DNA from: DATMRS01 sp035566015
Lineage (GTDB): Bacteria > Pseudomonadota > Alphaproteobacteria > Sphingomonadales > Sphingomonadaceae
Direction of reading: 5' to 3'
Length of the DNA stretch: 64,000 nt
Assembly: GCA_035566015.1 (NCBI GenBank)
Contig: DATMRS010000005.1
Coordinates: 124,001-188,000, forward strand
The translations under genes and the position numbers were made by a program. The first letter of the stretch is position 1. Each line of letters starts with the position of its first letter. This document shows, one piece after another, positions 25,308-33,776 of this stretch. The notes below the pieces were generated by a model. The model worked only from the letters and a program-made list of their open reading frames with translations. It made no database searches and was not told the DNA's origin.

Positions 25308-25969
25308 CCGGCACAGCCGATATCCTGGCAAGGCTGGCCGCGATCGATACCTGCGCGCTGTCTGACGCACTCGACAAGCTTGGCCTTGCAGGTCAGGTTT
25401 CCGGCCTCCGGCGCGAGTCGGGCGAGGGGCGTGTGGCGGGCATTGCGGTGACGGTCCGGCTTGGAACGGGTGATCCCCCGCCAGGGCCGCCGACGCACCT
25501 CGGCACCAAGGCGATAGAGGCGTCGGACACCTGTTCGATCATCGTCGTCGAGCAGCGCACCGGCGTCGAAGCGGGCTGCTGGGGCGGGCTGCTGACTCGC
25601 GGCGCGCGCCATGCCGGGGTTCGCGGGGTGGTGGCGGACGGACCTGTGCGTGACATAGACGAAGCACGCGAACTCGGCTTCCCGATCTTCACCAACAAGC
25701 TGACCTGCTTCACCGCGCGCGGCCGCGTGGTCGAGAAGGCGACGAACGTGCCAGTCCGCATCGGCGATGTGATCGTCGAGCCCGACGACTTCATCGTCGC
25801 CGACGGCAGCGCTGTGATCGTCATTCGGCCGCAGACCGTCGAGGCCGTGTTGGCGGCCGCCGAAGCGATCGGCGCGCGCGAGGCGGCGATGATCAACGAG
25901 ATCGGGAGGGGCACGCGGATGAGCGAGGTGCTCGGCGGCAATTACGAACATATGCTGAGGGAGGACTGA
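25304..25969 (+). CDS. RraA-family aldolase (HMG/CHA aldolase-like), copy 1
   Basis: A 221-residue RraA-fold protein. Members cleave 4-hydroxy-4-methyl-2-oxoglutarate or 4-carboxy-4-hydroxy-2-oxoadipate to pyruvate plus pyruvate or oxaloacetate, using a divalent metal. The DGPVRD motif supplies the Arg-Asp pair needed for aldolase activity, and the preceding WGGLLTRGARHAGVRGVV fits the active-site loop. The ATG overlaps the LigY/LigJ-like stop. The next gene is a second, diverged RraA-family protein. The pair could form a hetero-oligomer, or one may act as hydratase or oxaloacetate decarboxylase. Confidence 0.85.
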   Translation: MTGTADILARLAAIDTCALSDALDKLGLAGQVSGLRRESGEGRVAGIAVTVRLGTGDPPPGPPTHLGTKAIEASDTCSIIVVEQRTGVEAGCWGGLLTRGARHAGVRGVVADGPVRDIDEARELGFPIFTNKLTCFTARGRVVEKATNVPVRIGDVIVEPDDFIVADGSAVIVIRPQTVEAVLAAAEAIGAREAAMINEIGRGTRMSEVLGGNYEHMLRED

Positions 25970-25971
25970 TC

Positions 25972-26634
25972 ATGGCTGCGGATCGCAATGTGGAGCGTGC
26001 GGCCACGCTCGACACCGCGACGCTTTCGGATGCGCTCGACCGGCTGGGAATCGTCGGCCAATGCTATGGCATCGCCGGGCGCGATCCGTCGTTCCGCATG
26101 GCGGGCCGGGCCTTCACGATGCTGTGCGGCCCGGTGGGCAAGCCAGCGGGTACGGTTGGCGACTATATCGATGACGTGCCCGAGGGGCATGTCGTCGTGA
26201 TCGATAATGGCGGCCGCGACGACGCCACGATCTGGGGCGACATATTGACCGAGATCGCACACCGCCGTGGACTGGGCGGCACGCTGATCGACGGCATCAG
26301 CCGCGATGTCGCTCTATGTCGCGAACTGGACTATCCCGTATTCAGCAAGGGCCACTGGATGCGTACCGGCAAGGATCGAGTGCAGGTGGAGCAGATGCAC
26401 TGCGTCGTGAACATCGGCGGCGCGCGCGTGGCGCCCGGCGATATCCTGCGCGGCGACGCGGACGGCGTTGTCGTCCTGCCGCAGGCGCATGAGGAGGCGG
26501 TGCTCGATGCGGCGGAGGAAATCGCCGCGGCGGAGGACCGCATCCGTGCCGCATGTCGTTCGGGAATGCGGCTCGACGAGGCGCGGCGACAGTTCAAATA
26601 TCATTCGCTGCAGACGCGCCGCGATCGGGTTTAG
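25972..26634 (+). CDS. RraA-family aldolase-like protein, copy 2
   Basis: A 220-residue RraA-fold protein two bases after copy 1. It keeps the DGISRD motif (Arg-Asp pair) and the metal-site loop IWGDILTEIAHRRGLGGTLI. Only short blocks are shared with copy 1 (ATLSDALDRLG against CALSDALDKLG; RELDYPVF against RELGFPIF), so this is not a recent duplication. Likely a lyase for a 4-hydroxy-2-oxo diacid from ring cleavage; which of the two copies is the main aldolase cannot be told. Confidence 0.84.
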   Translation: MAADRNVERAATLDTATLSDALDRLGIVGQCYGIAGRDPSFRMAGRAFTMLCGPVGKPAGTVGDYIDDVPEGHVVVIDNGGRDDATIWGDILTEIAHRRGLGGTLIDGISRDVALCRELDYPVFSKGHWMRTGKDRVQVEQMHCVVNIGGARVAPGDILRGDADGVVVLPQAHEEAVLDAAEEIAAAEDRIRAACRSGMRLDEARRQFKYHSLQTRRDRV

Positions 26635-26650
26635 GAGATATTCCTCCGCC

Positions 26651-26732
26651 ATTCCGGCGAAAACCGGAATCCATGGATGCGCGCCGCCGATAATGGAACG
26701 AGCCGAGTCCATGGCCCCGACTTTCGTCGGGG
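26651..26732. repeat. REP-like doublet: two opposed GAAA/TTTC hairpins
   Basis: Hairpin 1 (26651-26670) has arms ATTCCGG and CCGGAAT. Hairpin 2 (26715-26732) is CCCCGAC-TTTC-GTCGGGG. The first is followed by CCATGGA and the second preceded by TCCATGG, so the element is an imperfect inverted pair, as in the copy at 43966-44106. It lies between convergent genes and may also serve as a 3'-end structure for both. Confidence 0.7.
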
Positions 26733-26780
26733 TGAGGGGGAGCGTGTCTGTCGACCTGTTTCCCGAAACGGCGCGTCGTG

Positions 26781-27431
26781 TCAGGCGGCCTGTTCGATGC
26801 TGAATGCCTGTTCCAGCGCCGATTCCACCCGCGCCCGTGCCGAGAGGAAATCGGAGAGCAGGCGATCGCGATCGCGCGCTTCCAGTGCGTCGATCAGCTT
26901 GCGTTCGGGGCTGGCCTCGGTGTTGCGGGGGAAGAGCGAGCGATAACGATCGGTGAGCGTCCACAGCCGCTTCGCCTCGCGTAGGAGGATCTTCTGGGGC
27001 GAAAGGTCGAAAATATCGTAGCGCAGCCGCCCCAGCATGTCCGACCAGCGCATGAAATCGCGATGCTGGTTCAGCGTGTCGAGTTCGTCGAAATTCTTGC
27101 GAAACTCGGCGATTTGTTCTTTTTCGGGCCATTCGGCGGATTGCAGCAGCTCGATTTCCAGCCAGCGCCGCAGCTTATAGAGCTGAACCGCCTCCGAATA
27201 ATCGAGCGGGGCGACGAAATAGCCGCGATTGCGGTCGTGGCGAAGAAAGCCTTCGGTGGATAGCAGCTTCAGCGCCTCGCGGATCGGCACCTTGCTGCGG
27301 CCGAAGCGCTTGGCAAGCTGCGTCTGGCCGAGATGCTCGCCCGGAAGCAGGGTGCCCCGGATGATGAGGTTGCGAAGCTCATCCGCCACGAAATTGGGCA
27401 GCGAATCGTCACTTTCTGTGGCTTCGGTCAT
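26781..27431 (-). CDS. GntR-family regulator, FCD (FadR) subfamily, regulator 2
   Basis: A 216-residue homologue of regulator 1, with winged helix HLGQTQLAKRFGRSKVPIREALKLLSTEGFL and helical FCD domain. The recognition-helix region SKVPIREAL differs little from SRVPVREAL of regulator 1, so the two may bind related operators. No clear FadR-type site was seen in front of this gene. It is convergent with the aldolase operon. It probably responds to a different pathway acid than regulator 1. Confidence 0.92.
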   Translation of the reverse strand: MTEATESDDSLPNFVADELRNLIIRGTLLPGEHLGQTQLAKRFGRSKVPIREALKLLSTEGFLRHDRNRGYFVAPLDYSEAVQLYKLRRWLEIELLQSAEWPEKEQIAEFRKNFDELDTLNQHRDFMRWSDMLGRLRYDIFDLSPQKILLREAKRLWTLTDRYRSLFPRNTEASPERKLIDALEARDRDRLLSDFLSARARVESALEQAFSIEQAA

Positions 27432-27467
27432 AACGCCCCCTCTTGTCCTGCCAGAGTCACCGGCACG

Positions 27468-27725
27468 CTATTCGGCCTTTCCCGCTGCCGCCAGCGAGGG
27501 CGACCGCGGCTTGAGATAGATGGCCCGTCCACAGGCTGCGCAGCACAGGTCTTCGACTGGCACGGACGGGGCATGATCGTGATGCTCCTCCACCACCTCC
27601 GGCCCGGCGCAGCAGGAACAGGACGTGCCCGAGCTATAGCTTTCGAACTGTTCCAGCATCGCGTCGGTCCATGGCGCGCGGCAGAAGGGACAGGAGGGTT
27701 GGGAGGGCGAATCGGATGTCGTCAT
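27468..27725 (-). CDS. Small cysteine-rich putative zinc-binding protein
   Basis: An 85-residue protein with CPFC, CSCC and CCAAC clusters plus a His-rich EEHHDH stretch, so it probably binds zinc or another metal. No family recognised. Its start overlaps the end of the HTH-methyltransferase gene (ATGA), so it is translated with it and may be a partner. The gene lies 36 bases upstream of GntR regulator 2 in the same direction. Confidence 0.7.
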   Translation of the reverse strand: MTTSDSPSQPSCPFCRAPWTDAMLEQFESYSSGTSCSCCAGPEVVEEHHDHAPSVPVEDLCCAACGRAIYLKPRSPSLAAAGKAE

Positions 27726-29155
27726 GTCGTTCCCATCGGATGGGAGGGCGTCGCGCCGCTCCCCAGCACCTGGCCGAGTTCGGCGGGGCGTGAAATAAGA
27801 TATGTCTCGTCGTTAAACCATAGGCTGCTATGTTTCCGCAAGGCGTCGCGGGTCGCGTCGATATAGTGATTACGGTTCATGACGGTGGCGAGGCGCGCAT
27901 CCTCGATCTGCGCGACATAGCTCGCCGCATTCCACGCCGCGAGCAAGGTCGACGTGCCGATTTCGCTGGTGGGGCTGATCTCCGATTCCAGCGTGCGGAT
28001 AGGATAGCGGAACAGCGATTCTTCGTCCGACAGCGCGTGAAAGCGGAAGCGCCGCGCCTCGGCGCCCAAGGCCGCACGCACCGCGCGCAACAATGTCTCG
28101 CGCCCGGTGGTGAACGGGTTCTCGTCCGGCCAGATCGCGCGGATGATCTCCATGCCGGGATCCTGCCCATAGGCCTGCACCCCCATCAGCCGGCCGTTGC
28201 GGCGCAGGGCGCGCACTAGCGGTGCTATGATGCGCTCCGCCTTGAAGGCGATCGGGGCGCGCGCCCGATAGGCGTGGGAGAGCAGCACGAAATCGAAATC
28301 GGCCCGCGCGGCGCCACGACGCGGCAGGATCGAATCGAGTGTGAAGCGCTGATCGCGGCGATAGAGCACGAGCACGGCAGGCGTGCGCGGCACGGGATGG
28401 CCGCTGTGCGGGCTCACATCGACGCCCCAATGGCGTTCGACAAAGGGTTGCAGGCCGGCGATCGCCTCCTCGAACTCGCCCGCCGTGGTGCCCGGCAGCG
28501 ACGCCTCCTGCCACACCATCGCGCTGGCGCGGATCGGCGAGCCGGGATCGAGCCAGGGGGCGTGCGCATAATCGAGATTGGTCACGACCAGCACGGTCGC
28601 CGGATGCTCCTGGAAACGATCCGGCATCTTATCGAGCATCAGGCGCACATTTTCGGCGCTGATCTCCTTGGCGACGACATAGAGCGGCAGCCAGGGATAA
28701 TGGCGATGCGTGCCGCGCAGCAGCCGGGCCAGCGTCGTGCCGTCACCGGTGCCACCATCGAGCAGGCGGATCGCGGGCGGCTCGGGCTGCGAATGGGTGA
28801 GTTGCTGGAGCGCGCGATCGGCGACGATCTGCTTCTCCGACGAGGTGTTGACGAACATCAGATATTTCTGACGATTGTCGTAGAAGCGGAAATTATGCGC
28901 AGGCCCCGTGGCGTCCCGGATGACCGAGCGCAGCGCCGGGGCGGGCGATCCGCCTTGCTCCTCGATGAATCGCTGAACGCGCTCCACGGTTTGCAGCGTC
29001 ACGCGGCCGCCCTGTTGCAGGCGGCTTACGAACTTGCCGTCATTGACCGCCTGCCGCCCGAAAGTCGTCGGGGCGATCTTGAGGCGGCGGCACGCCTCGT
29101 CGATCTGGTCGAGGAGGATTTCCGCATCGGTCATCTCGGGATGGGCGGACATCAT
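27722..29155 (-). CDS. HTH-like N-terminal domain fused to SAM-methyltransferase-like domain
   Basis: A 477-residue protein in two parts. Residues about 10-65 (CRRLKIAPTTFGRQAVNDGK, then RVTLQTVERVQRFI) match the small helix-turn-helix-like domain common in alphaproteobacterial hypothetical proteins. From about residue 125 a Rossmann methyltransferase-like domain begins with LLDGGTGDGTTLARLL (motif I), VAKEISAENVRLML and VVTNLDYAHA; the C-terminal part (LRRNGRLMGVQAYGQDPG, later NPFTTGRETLL) is loosely like the EgtD class. No close family is known to me. Overlaps by 4 bases with the genes on both sides, so an operon with the dehydrogenase upstream and the Cys-rich protein downstream. Function unknown. 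Confidence 0.75.
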   Translation of the reverse strand: MMSAHPEMTDAEILLDQIDEACRRLKIAPTTFGRQAVNDGKFVSRLQQGGRVTLQTVERVQRFIEEQGGSPAPALRSVIRDATGPAHNFRFYDNRQKYLMFVNTSSEKQIVADRALQQLTHSQPEPPAIRLLDGGTGDGTTLARLLRGTHRHYPWLPLYVVAKEISAENVRLMLDKMPDRFQEHPATVLVVTNLDYAHAPWLDPGSPIRASAMVWQEASLPGTTAGEFEEAIAGLQPFVERHWGVDVSPHSGHPVPRTPAVLVLYRRDQRFTLDSILPRRGAARADFDFVLLSHAYRARAPIAFKAERIIAPLVRALRRNGRLMGVQAYGQDPGMEIIRAIWPDENPFTTGRETLLRAVRAALGAEARRFRFHALSDEESLFRYPIRTLESEISPTSEIGTSTLLAAWNAASYVAQIEDARLATVMNRNHYIDATRDALRKHSSLWFNDETYLISRPAELGQVLGSGATPSHPMGTT

Positions 29156-30267
29156 CGATCAGGGGCTCCGCCGGGGCTGACAGTGACGTGGATCGCGCCT
29201 TCTGTCCCTCGCCCGGCGGTGGCGAGGATCGCCTCATGCACCTGATCGAGCCCGAAATCGTGGCTGCACAATTTATCGATCGGCCAGCGGCGCGCGGCGA
29301 TGATGTCCAGCGCGGTCTGCACCGCGCGATAGCTGTGCCCGCGCGGCGCGCGGACGGTGAGATACCGTTTCTTGATCTCGCCCAGCGGCACCGAAGCGCC
29401 GAGGCCGTTGAGGCTGAGCCACGCCCCCTTTGCCGACAGTGCGATCGCCTGAGCGGCGATGCTGCCGTCGGGATCACCGGTCGTGTCGACCACCACATCG
29501 ACACCGCGTCCGCCCGTCGCCGCCATCACCGCCTTGGCAAGGTCCGTCTCCTCGACGTTCACGGCAATGTCCGCGCCCAATTCCAGCGACAGATCGAGCC
29601 GGGCCTGATCGCGCCCCATGCCGGCGAGGATCACGAGGCCGGCCCCCGCCGCCTTTGCGGCGAGCGCGCAGCCCAGCCCCTGCTGGCCCGGCCCGAACAC
29701 GAGCACTGCCTTGCCGAGCCCCGCGCCGCCGTCGAGCACCGCCCATTGCACGCCATTGCCCAGCGGCACGGCAAGCGTAGCGTGGCGCGCATCCATGTCC
29801 GCGGGGATGCGATGGATCACCGCATTGGGCGCGAGATACATCATCTCGGCATAGCCACCCCACAGGTGCGGCGCGATCCCAGCGTTGCAGGTTCCATAGC
29901 GGACGGTGTTGAACCGATCCTTCACGTTGAAGAAATCGGCCTCCATGCACAGGCGGAAATCGCCTTGCAGGCACCAATGGCAATGCCAGCAGGGCAGATA
30001 TTCGTGGAGCGCGATCCTGTCCCCCGGCTTCACGCCCCAGCGTTTCGCCGCCGCTTCGCCCAACTCGACGATCGTCCCGACATTCTCATGGCCCATGATA
30101 CATGGCGCGGTGTTGGCGCGGCGATACATTTCGGGATCGCTGCCACCGACGCCCGATGCCTCGACGCGGAGCAGGCCGTCATGCTCGCCGATCGGCGGGC
30201 GAGAGAACGACCGTATCTCCGTCGTCTCGATATCCGTCTTCACCGCGGCCCGCACCGATCTCGACAT
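29152..30267 (-). CDS. MDR-superfamily alcohol dehydrogenase-like protein lacking the catalytic-zinc cysteine (copy 1)
   Basis: A 371-residue MDR protein. The structural zinc site is complete (Cys93, Cys96, Cys99, Cys107 in PCWHCHWCLQGDFRLC) and GHEN keeps His60-Glu61. At the usual CGSD position the sequence is SGVGGSD: Gly41 replaces the catalytic-zinc cysteine. The Rossmann motif is VFGPGQQGLG. A homologue at 38592-39698 has the same replacement and the same GPGQQGLG, so this is a feature of the subfamily. It may work without catalytic zinc, or with other ligands. The start ATG lies eight bases after GAGG, and the promoter holds an inverted pair of FadR-type sites. Substrate unknown. Confidence 0.88.
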   Translation of the reverse strand: MSRSVRAAVKTDIETTEIRSFSRPPIGEHDGLLRVEASGVGGSDPEMYRRANTAPCIMGHENVGTIVELGEAAAKRWGVKPGDRIALHEYLPCWHCHWCLQGDFRLCMEADFFNVKDRFNTVRYGTCNAGIAPHLWGGYAEMMYLAPNAVIHRIPADMDARHATLAVPLGNGVQWAVLDGGAGLGKAVLVFGPGQQGLGCALAAKAAGAGLVILAGMGRDQARLDLSLELGADIAVNVEETDLAKAVMAATGGRGVDVVVDTTGDPDGSIAAQAIALSAKGAWLSLNGLGASVPLGEIKKRYLTVRAPRGHSYRAVQTALDIIAARRWPIDKLCSHDFGLDQVHEAILATAGRGTEGAIHVTVSPGGAPDR

Positions 30268-30283
30268 TCGACATCCTCTAGTA

Positions 30284-30307
30284 TTGTTAGTCAAAATCGA
30301 ATAACAA
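30284..30307. promoter_or_regulatory. Inverted pair of FadR-type operators (TTGTTA...TAACAA)
   Basis: TTGTTAGTCAA (30284-30294) and TCGAATAACAA (30297-30307) each fit TnGTnnnACnA with one mismatch. Together they make the inverted repeat TTGTTA-N12-TAACAA between the divergent dehydrogenase and Bcr/CflA-type transporter genes. Confidence 0.55.
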
Positions 30308-30336
30308 ACTTTCAGCCATAAGGGAACACGGCAAAC

Positions 30337-31536
30337 GTGCTGACAAAGGGACAGACCGCGCTGCTGGCGGGTTTCGCCGCGCTCGCGCCGCTCGCCATCG
30401 ACATGTATCTGCCCGCCATGCCGTCGCTGGCGCGCGATCTGGGAGTGTCGGTCGATCGGGCGGGGCAGAGCATTTCGGTCTTTCTGGTCGGGATTGCGGG
30501 TGGCCAACTGATCGCCGGCCCGCTTTCCGACCGCTTCGGGCGCCGGCCTGTCATTCTTATCGGTTTGGCGCTGTTTCTCGTCTCGGCGCTGATTGCCGCG
30601 CTCACGACGCAGTTCATGCTGCTGTTGCCGGCACGGCTGCTGCAGGCGCTGGGGGCCTGCTCGGCGATGGTGGCGGGGCGGGCGATCGTGCGCGACCGGC
30701 TGGACGGCGTCGAATCGGCGCGTTTCTTCTCGCTGCTCGCGCTGATCGGCGGGATGGCGCCTGTCCTCGCGCCGCTGATCGGCGCAGGATTGATCCAGCT
30801 CGGCAGTTGGCGACTGATCTTCTGGGTGATGGCAGGCTTTTCGGTGCTGCTGCTCGCCGGTGCGTTGCCCGCCCTGCCCGAAACCCGATCGGCCGAAACC
30901 GCCGCCCACGCGCGCGCCGAACGCACGAGCGCGGCCTATTGGGCCCTGCTCACCAATCGTGCGCTGGCGGGCTATCTGCTCGCGGCGATGTGCAACAGCG
31001 CGGCCTTCTTCTCCTATATCGCCAATTCGCCCGTCGTGCTGGTCGGCGGATACGGCCTGACGCCGACGACGTTCAGCCTCCTGTTCGGCCTCAATTCGAT
31101 CGCGCTGGTGGGGGCGAGCCAGCTCAACCGGGTGATGCTCAAGACCCGGAATACCGATCAGATGCTCGCGCTTTCGGCGCGCAATGCGACGATCCTCGCG
31201 GCGCTGACGTTGCTCTTTGCCGCAACGGATATCGGCGGCCTGTGGGTGTTGAGCGCGCTCTTCTTCTTCCTCGCGGGCTCGGTCGCGCCGGTGCAGGCGA
31301 ACACCATGGGGGGCGGGCTCGCGGTCGATCCGCTGCGCGGGGGCGCCGCCGCCGCCTTGTTCGGGGCGGCGACCTTCGCGGGCGGGGCGGTGGCCTCCTG
31401 GCTTGCGGGGGCGCTGTATGACGGCACCGCGCGTGGGCTGTGCGTCGTGATCGCGCTCTGCCTGATCGGCTCGGCGGCGGCGATCCGGCTGCTCGTGCTG
31501 CGCCGTCCGCTTCAGCCGGCCGAGGTACGCCGCTGA
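30337..31536 (+). CDS. MFS transporter, Bcr/CflA type
   Basis: A 399-residue 12-helix major-facilitator transporter. The start (LAPLAIDMYLPAMPSLARDLGVS), the GQLIAGPLSDRFGRRPVILIG loop and GACSAMVAGRAIVRDR are typical of the Bcr/CflA proton-drug antiporters. The start is GTG at 30337; no better ATG is available. It is divergent from the cysteine-less dehydrogenase and shares its operator region, so it may export a toxic aromatic or intermediate. Its end overlaps the convergent SDR gene by 25 bases. Confidence 0.9.
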   Translation: MLTKGQTALLAGFAALAPLAIDMYLPAMPSLARDLGVSVDRAGQSISVFLVGIAGGQLIAGPLSDRFGRRPVILIGLALFLVSALIAALTTQFMLLLPARLLQALGACSAMVAGRAIVRDRLDGVESARFFSLLALIGGMAPVLAPLIGAGLIQLGSWRLIFWVMAGFSVLLLAGALPALPETRSAETAAHARAERTSAAYWALLTNRALAGYLLAAMCNSAAFFSYIANSPVVLVGGYGLTPTTFSLLFGLNSIALVGASQLNRVMLKTRNTDQMLALSARNATILAALTLLFAATDIGGLWVLSALFFFLAGSVAPVQANTMGGGLAVDPLRGGAAAALFGAATFAGGAVASWLAGALYDGTARGLCVVIALCLIGSAAAIRLLVLRRPLQPAEVRR

Positions 31537-32360
31537 GCGCGGCTGTTCGCGGCTTCACTGAGGGGGCGCCAGACGCGCATCTCCGTTTGCTGGCGCTCCA
31601 GTTCCTGTTCGATCATCGCATAGGCGTCGCCGCCGCCGATGAACTGCAAGGGCGGTTGCTCCGTGTCGGCCAGCGTCAGCACCGCCTCGGCAAGCGTTTC
31701 GGGCTCTCCCTGCGGTAGCTGATCGAGCATCGCCGCCATGCCGTCGCGCAACGGCGCGTAGGCGTCGATCTGATGGGCCGGCGCCGCGGCCGATGCGCCG
31801 AAGCGCGTCGCGAAAGCGCCGGGCTCGATCGCCGTCACCGTGATGCCGAAGTCGGCCAGTTCCTGCGCAAGCCCGAGGCTCAACCCCTCTACCGCGAATT
31901 TGCTGGCGGCATAGAGCGCGAGCAGAGGCCCCGACACGCGCCCGCCGACCGAGGCGAAATTGAAGATCCGGGCCGTGCCCTGTGCCCTGAGACGCGGCAG
32001 CGCGGCGCGGATGATCGCGATCATGCCGAACAGGTTGATGTCGAACAGGCGGCGGATCTCGGCCTCGCTCGCTTCCTCGGTCGCCCCTTGCAGGCCATAG
32101 CCGGCATTGTTGACGAGCAGGTCGATCCGGCCGAACCTCTCGAACGCTGTATCCAGCGCCGCCATGATCTCGTCCTGCCGGGTGACGTCGAGTTGAAGCG
32201 CGAGCGCCGTGTCGGGGTAGCGCTCCTCCCACTCGGCGACGGCCGCCCGATCGCGATCCGTAACCGCCACCTGGTCGCCGCGCGCCAGCGCCGCCGCCGC
32301 GAGCGCACGGCCGAAACCCGTGGCGCAGCCAGTGATGAACCAGATACGGGCCGCTTCCAT
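31512..32360 (-). CDS. SDR-family oxidoreductase
   Basis: A 282-residue SDR closely similar in layout to the one at 22438-23262: WFITGCATGFGRALAAAAL, NNAGYG, ASVGG, YAASKFAVEGLS and EPGAFATRF. I start at ATG 32360 (MEAARIWF); in-frame ATGs at 32369 and 32375 are alternatives. It is divergent from an aromatic-acid-type transporter and shares an operator region with it. Two such paralogues in one regulon suggest two successive carbonyl steps or two stereoisomers; this is inference. Confidence 0.9.
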   Translation of the reverse strand: MEAARIWFITGCATGFGRALAAAALARGDQVAVTDRDRAAVAEWEERYPDTALALQLDVTRQDEIMAALDTAFERFGRIDLLVNNAGYGLQGATEEASEAEIRRLFDINLFGMIAIIRAALPRLRAQGTARIFNFASVGGRVSGPLLALYAASKFAVEGLSLGLAQELADFGITVTAIEPGAFATRFGASAAAPAHQIDAYAPLRDGMAAMLDQLPQGEPETLAEAVLTLADTEQPPLQFIGGGDAYAMIEQELERQQTEMRVWRPLSEAANSRAQRRTSAG

Positions 32361-32390
32361 GATCCCCATCCTCATTGCGATTTGACTGTT

Positions 32391-32414
32391 TTGTTAGACC
32401 ATTTATTTAGACGA
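32391..32414. promoter_or_regulatory. Tandem FadR-type operators near the AAHS transporter start
   Basis: TTGTTAGACCA (32391-32401) fits TnGTnnnACnA exactly and TATTTAGACGA (32404-32414) has one mismatch. They are spaced 13 bases apart in the same orientation and end directly before ATG 32416. TAGACGATAT (32408-32417) recurs in inverse orientation at 44861-44870 and 48351-48360. Confidence 0.6.
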
Positions 32415-32415
32415 T

Positions 32416-33768
32416 ATGGAACAGCAGACAAGGCTGGACGGCGCCGGGACCGTCAATCTGAACGTGCTTCTCGATGAAGGGCAGTGGACTCCGGCGCAGA
32501 AGATCATCCTCGCGCTGATCGCGCTCGCTTATCTGACCGATGGAATCGCGAACCAGTCGCTCGGCCTCGCCATTCCCGCCTTGATGCGCGATTGGGGCCT
32601 GCCGCGCGAGGCTTTCGCCTCGGTCGCGGCGCTGGGTTTGGTGGGGCTCACGCTGGGCGCCGTGATCGGCGGCATGCTGGGCGATCGTTTCGGTCGGCGT
32701 GTGACGATGGTCGCGAGCACCGGTTTTTTCGGGGTGATGACATTGGCGCAGGCGTGGGTGACGGGCACGCATGAGTTGCTGGTGCTGCGTTTCTTCGACG
32801 GCATCGGCATCGGCGCGATGATCCCGAACGGCGCGGCGCTGATCAGCGAATTCTCGCCCCGGCGGGAGCGGCCGCTGGCGCTGGCGATCGGCATGACGTT
32901 CGTCGCGGTCGGCGCGATGCTGGCCGGATTGATCGGCAATCTGGTGCTCGAACCCTATGGCTGGCGCGGCCTGTTCGTCGTGCTGGGCGGCGTGGCTTTG
33001 CTGGTGGCCTTGCTATTGTTGGCCTTCCTGCCCGAATCGCCCATTTATCTGGCCAATGCGGGCGCGCCGCAGGAAAGGCTGCGCGCCATCGCGCGGCGCT
33101 GCGGCCTGGCGGTCGACGGAGTCGGGCTGGCCGCCAACCGGCGGGAGGCGGCCTCGACGCACCGCACGTCGCTCTCCGCGCTGTTCGCGCCCGATGTCGC
33201 GTCGAGCACGGTCTTCCTCTGGATCGCCTTCTTCTTCTGCCTGCTTGCCAATTATGCGATGTTCAGTTGGGTGCCGGCGATGCTCGCGGCGCTGGGTTTC
33301 GCGCTGTCGCTCACCAGCCTCGGCATGACCGCGCTGTCCTTCGGCGGCATTGTCGGCGGCATTCTGAGCGGCTGGCTGATCCGGCAATATGGATCGCGCG
33401 TGACGGTGCTGGCGCTGGCCGCTGGCGGCGTCGTGGCGTCGTTGGTGCTGGGGCTGCTCATCATGCGCAACGAGGGCAGCCTTTCGGTCATCCTCGCGCT
33501 CCTGGCGTTGATCGGCATCTTCAGCGCGGGCCTGCTCAACGGTCTCTATACATTCTCGGCCTTCATCTATCCCGATTATGTACGCGGCACGGGCGTGGGG
33601 GCCGCCGCCGCCGCCGGGCGGGTAGGGGCGATCGCCAGCGCCTATGCGGGGGTGATGGCGCTGGGTATCGGTGGCGCGTCGGGTTATTTCCTGCTGATCG
33701 CAGGCTCGCTGGCCATCTCGCTCATCGGCGTGGCGCTGATCCGGCGGCAGATACCGCGCGCGGTCTGA
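32416..33768 (+). CDS. MFS transporter, AAHS (aromatic acid:H+ symporter)-like
   Basis: A 450-residue 12-helix transporter. The N-terminal NVLLDEGQWTPAQKIILALIALAYLTDGI, the loop GGMLGDRFGRRVTM and the long central loop before helix 7 resemble PcaK/VanK-type symporters that bring aromatic acids across the inner membrane. An operator overlaps the region just before the ATG, so tight control by a GntR regulator is likely. It would provide cytoplasmic uptake of the compound that TonB receptors bring across the outer membrane. Substrate not assignable. Confidence 0.88.
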   Translation: MEQQTRLDGAGTVNLNVLLDEGQWTPAQKIILALIALAYLTDGIANQSLGLAIPALMRDWGLPREAFASVAALGLVGLTLGAVIGGMLGDRFGRRVTMVASTGFFGVMTLAQAWVTGTHELLVLRFFDGIGIGAMIPNGAALISEFSPRRERPLALAIGMTFVAVGAMLAGLIGNLVLEPYGWRGLFVVLGGVALLVALLLLAFLPESPIYLANAGAPQERLRAIARRCGLAVDGVGLAANRREAASTHRTSLSALFAPDVASSTVFLWIAFFFCLLANYAMFSWVPAMLAALGFALSLTSLGMTALSFGGIVGGILSGWLIRQYGSRVTVLALAAGGVVASLVLGLLIMRNEGSLSVILALLALIGIFSAGLLNGLYTFSAFIYPDYVRGTGVGAAAAAGRVGAIASAYAGVMALGIGGASGYFLLIAGSLAISLIGVALIRRQIPRAV

Positions 33769-33776
33769 GCAGCGGG

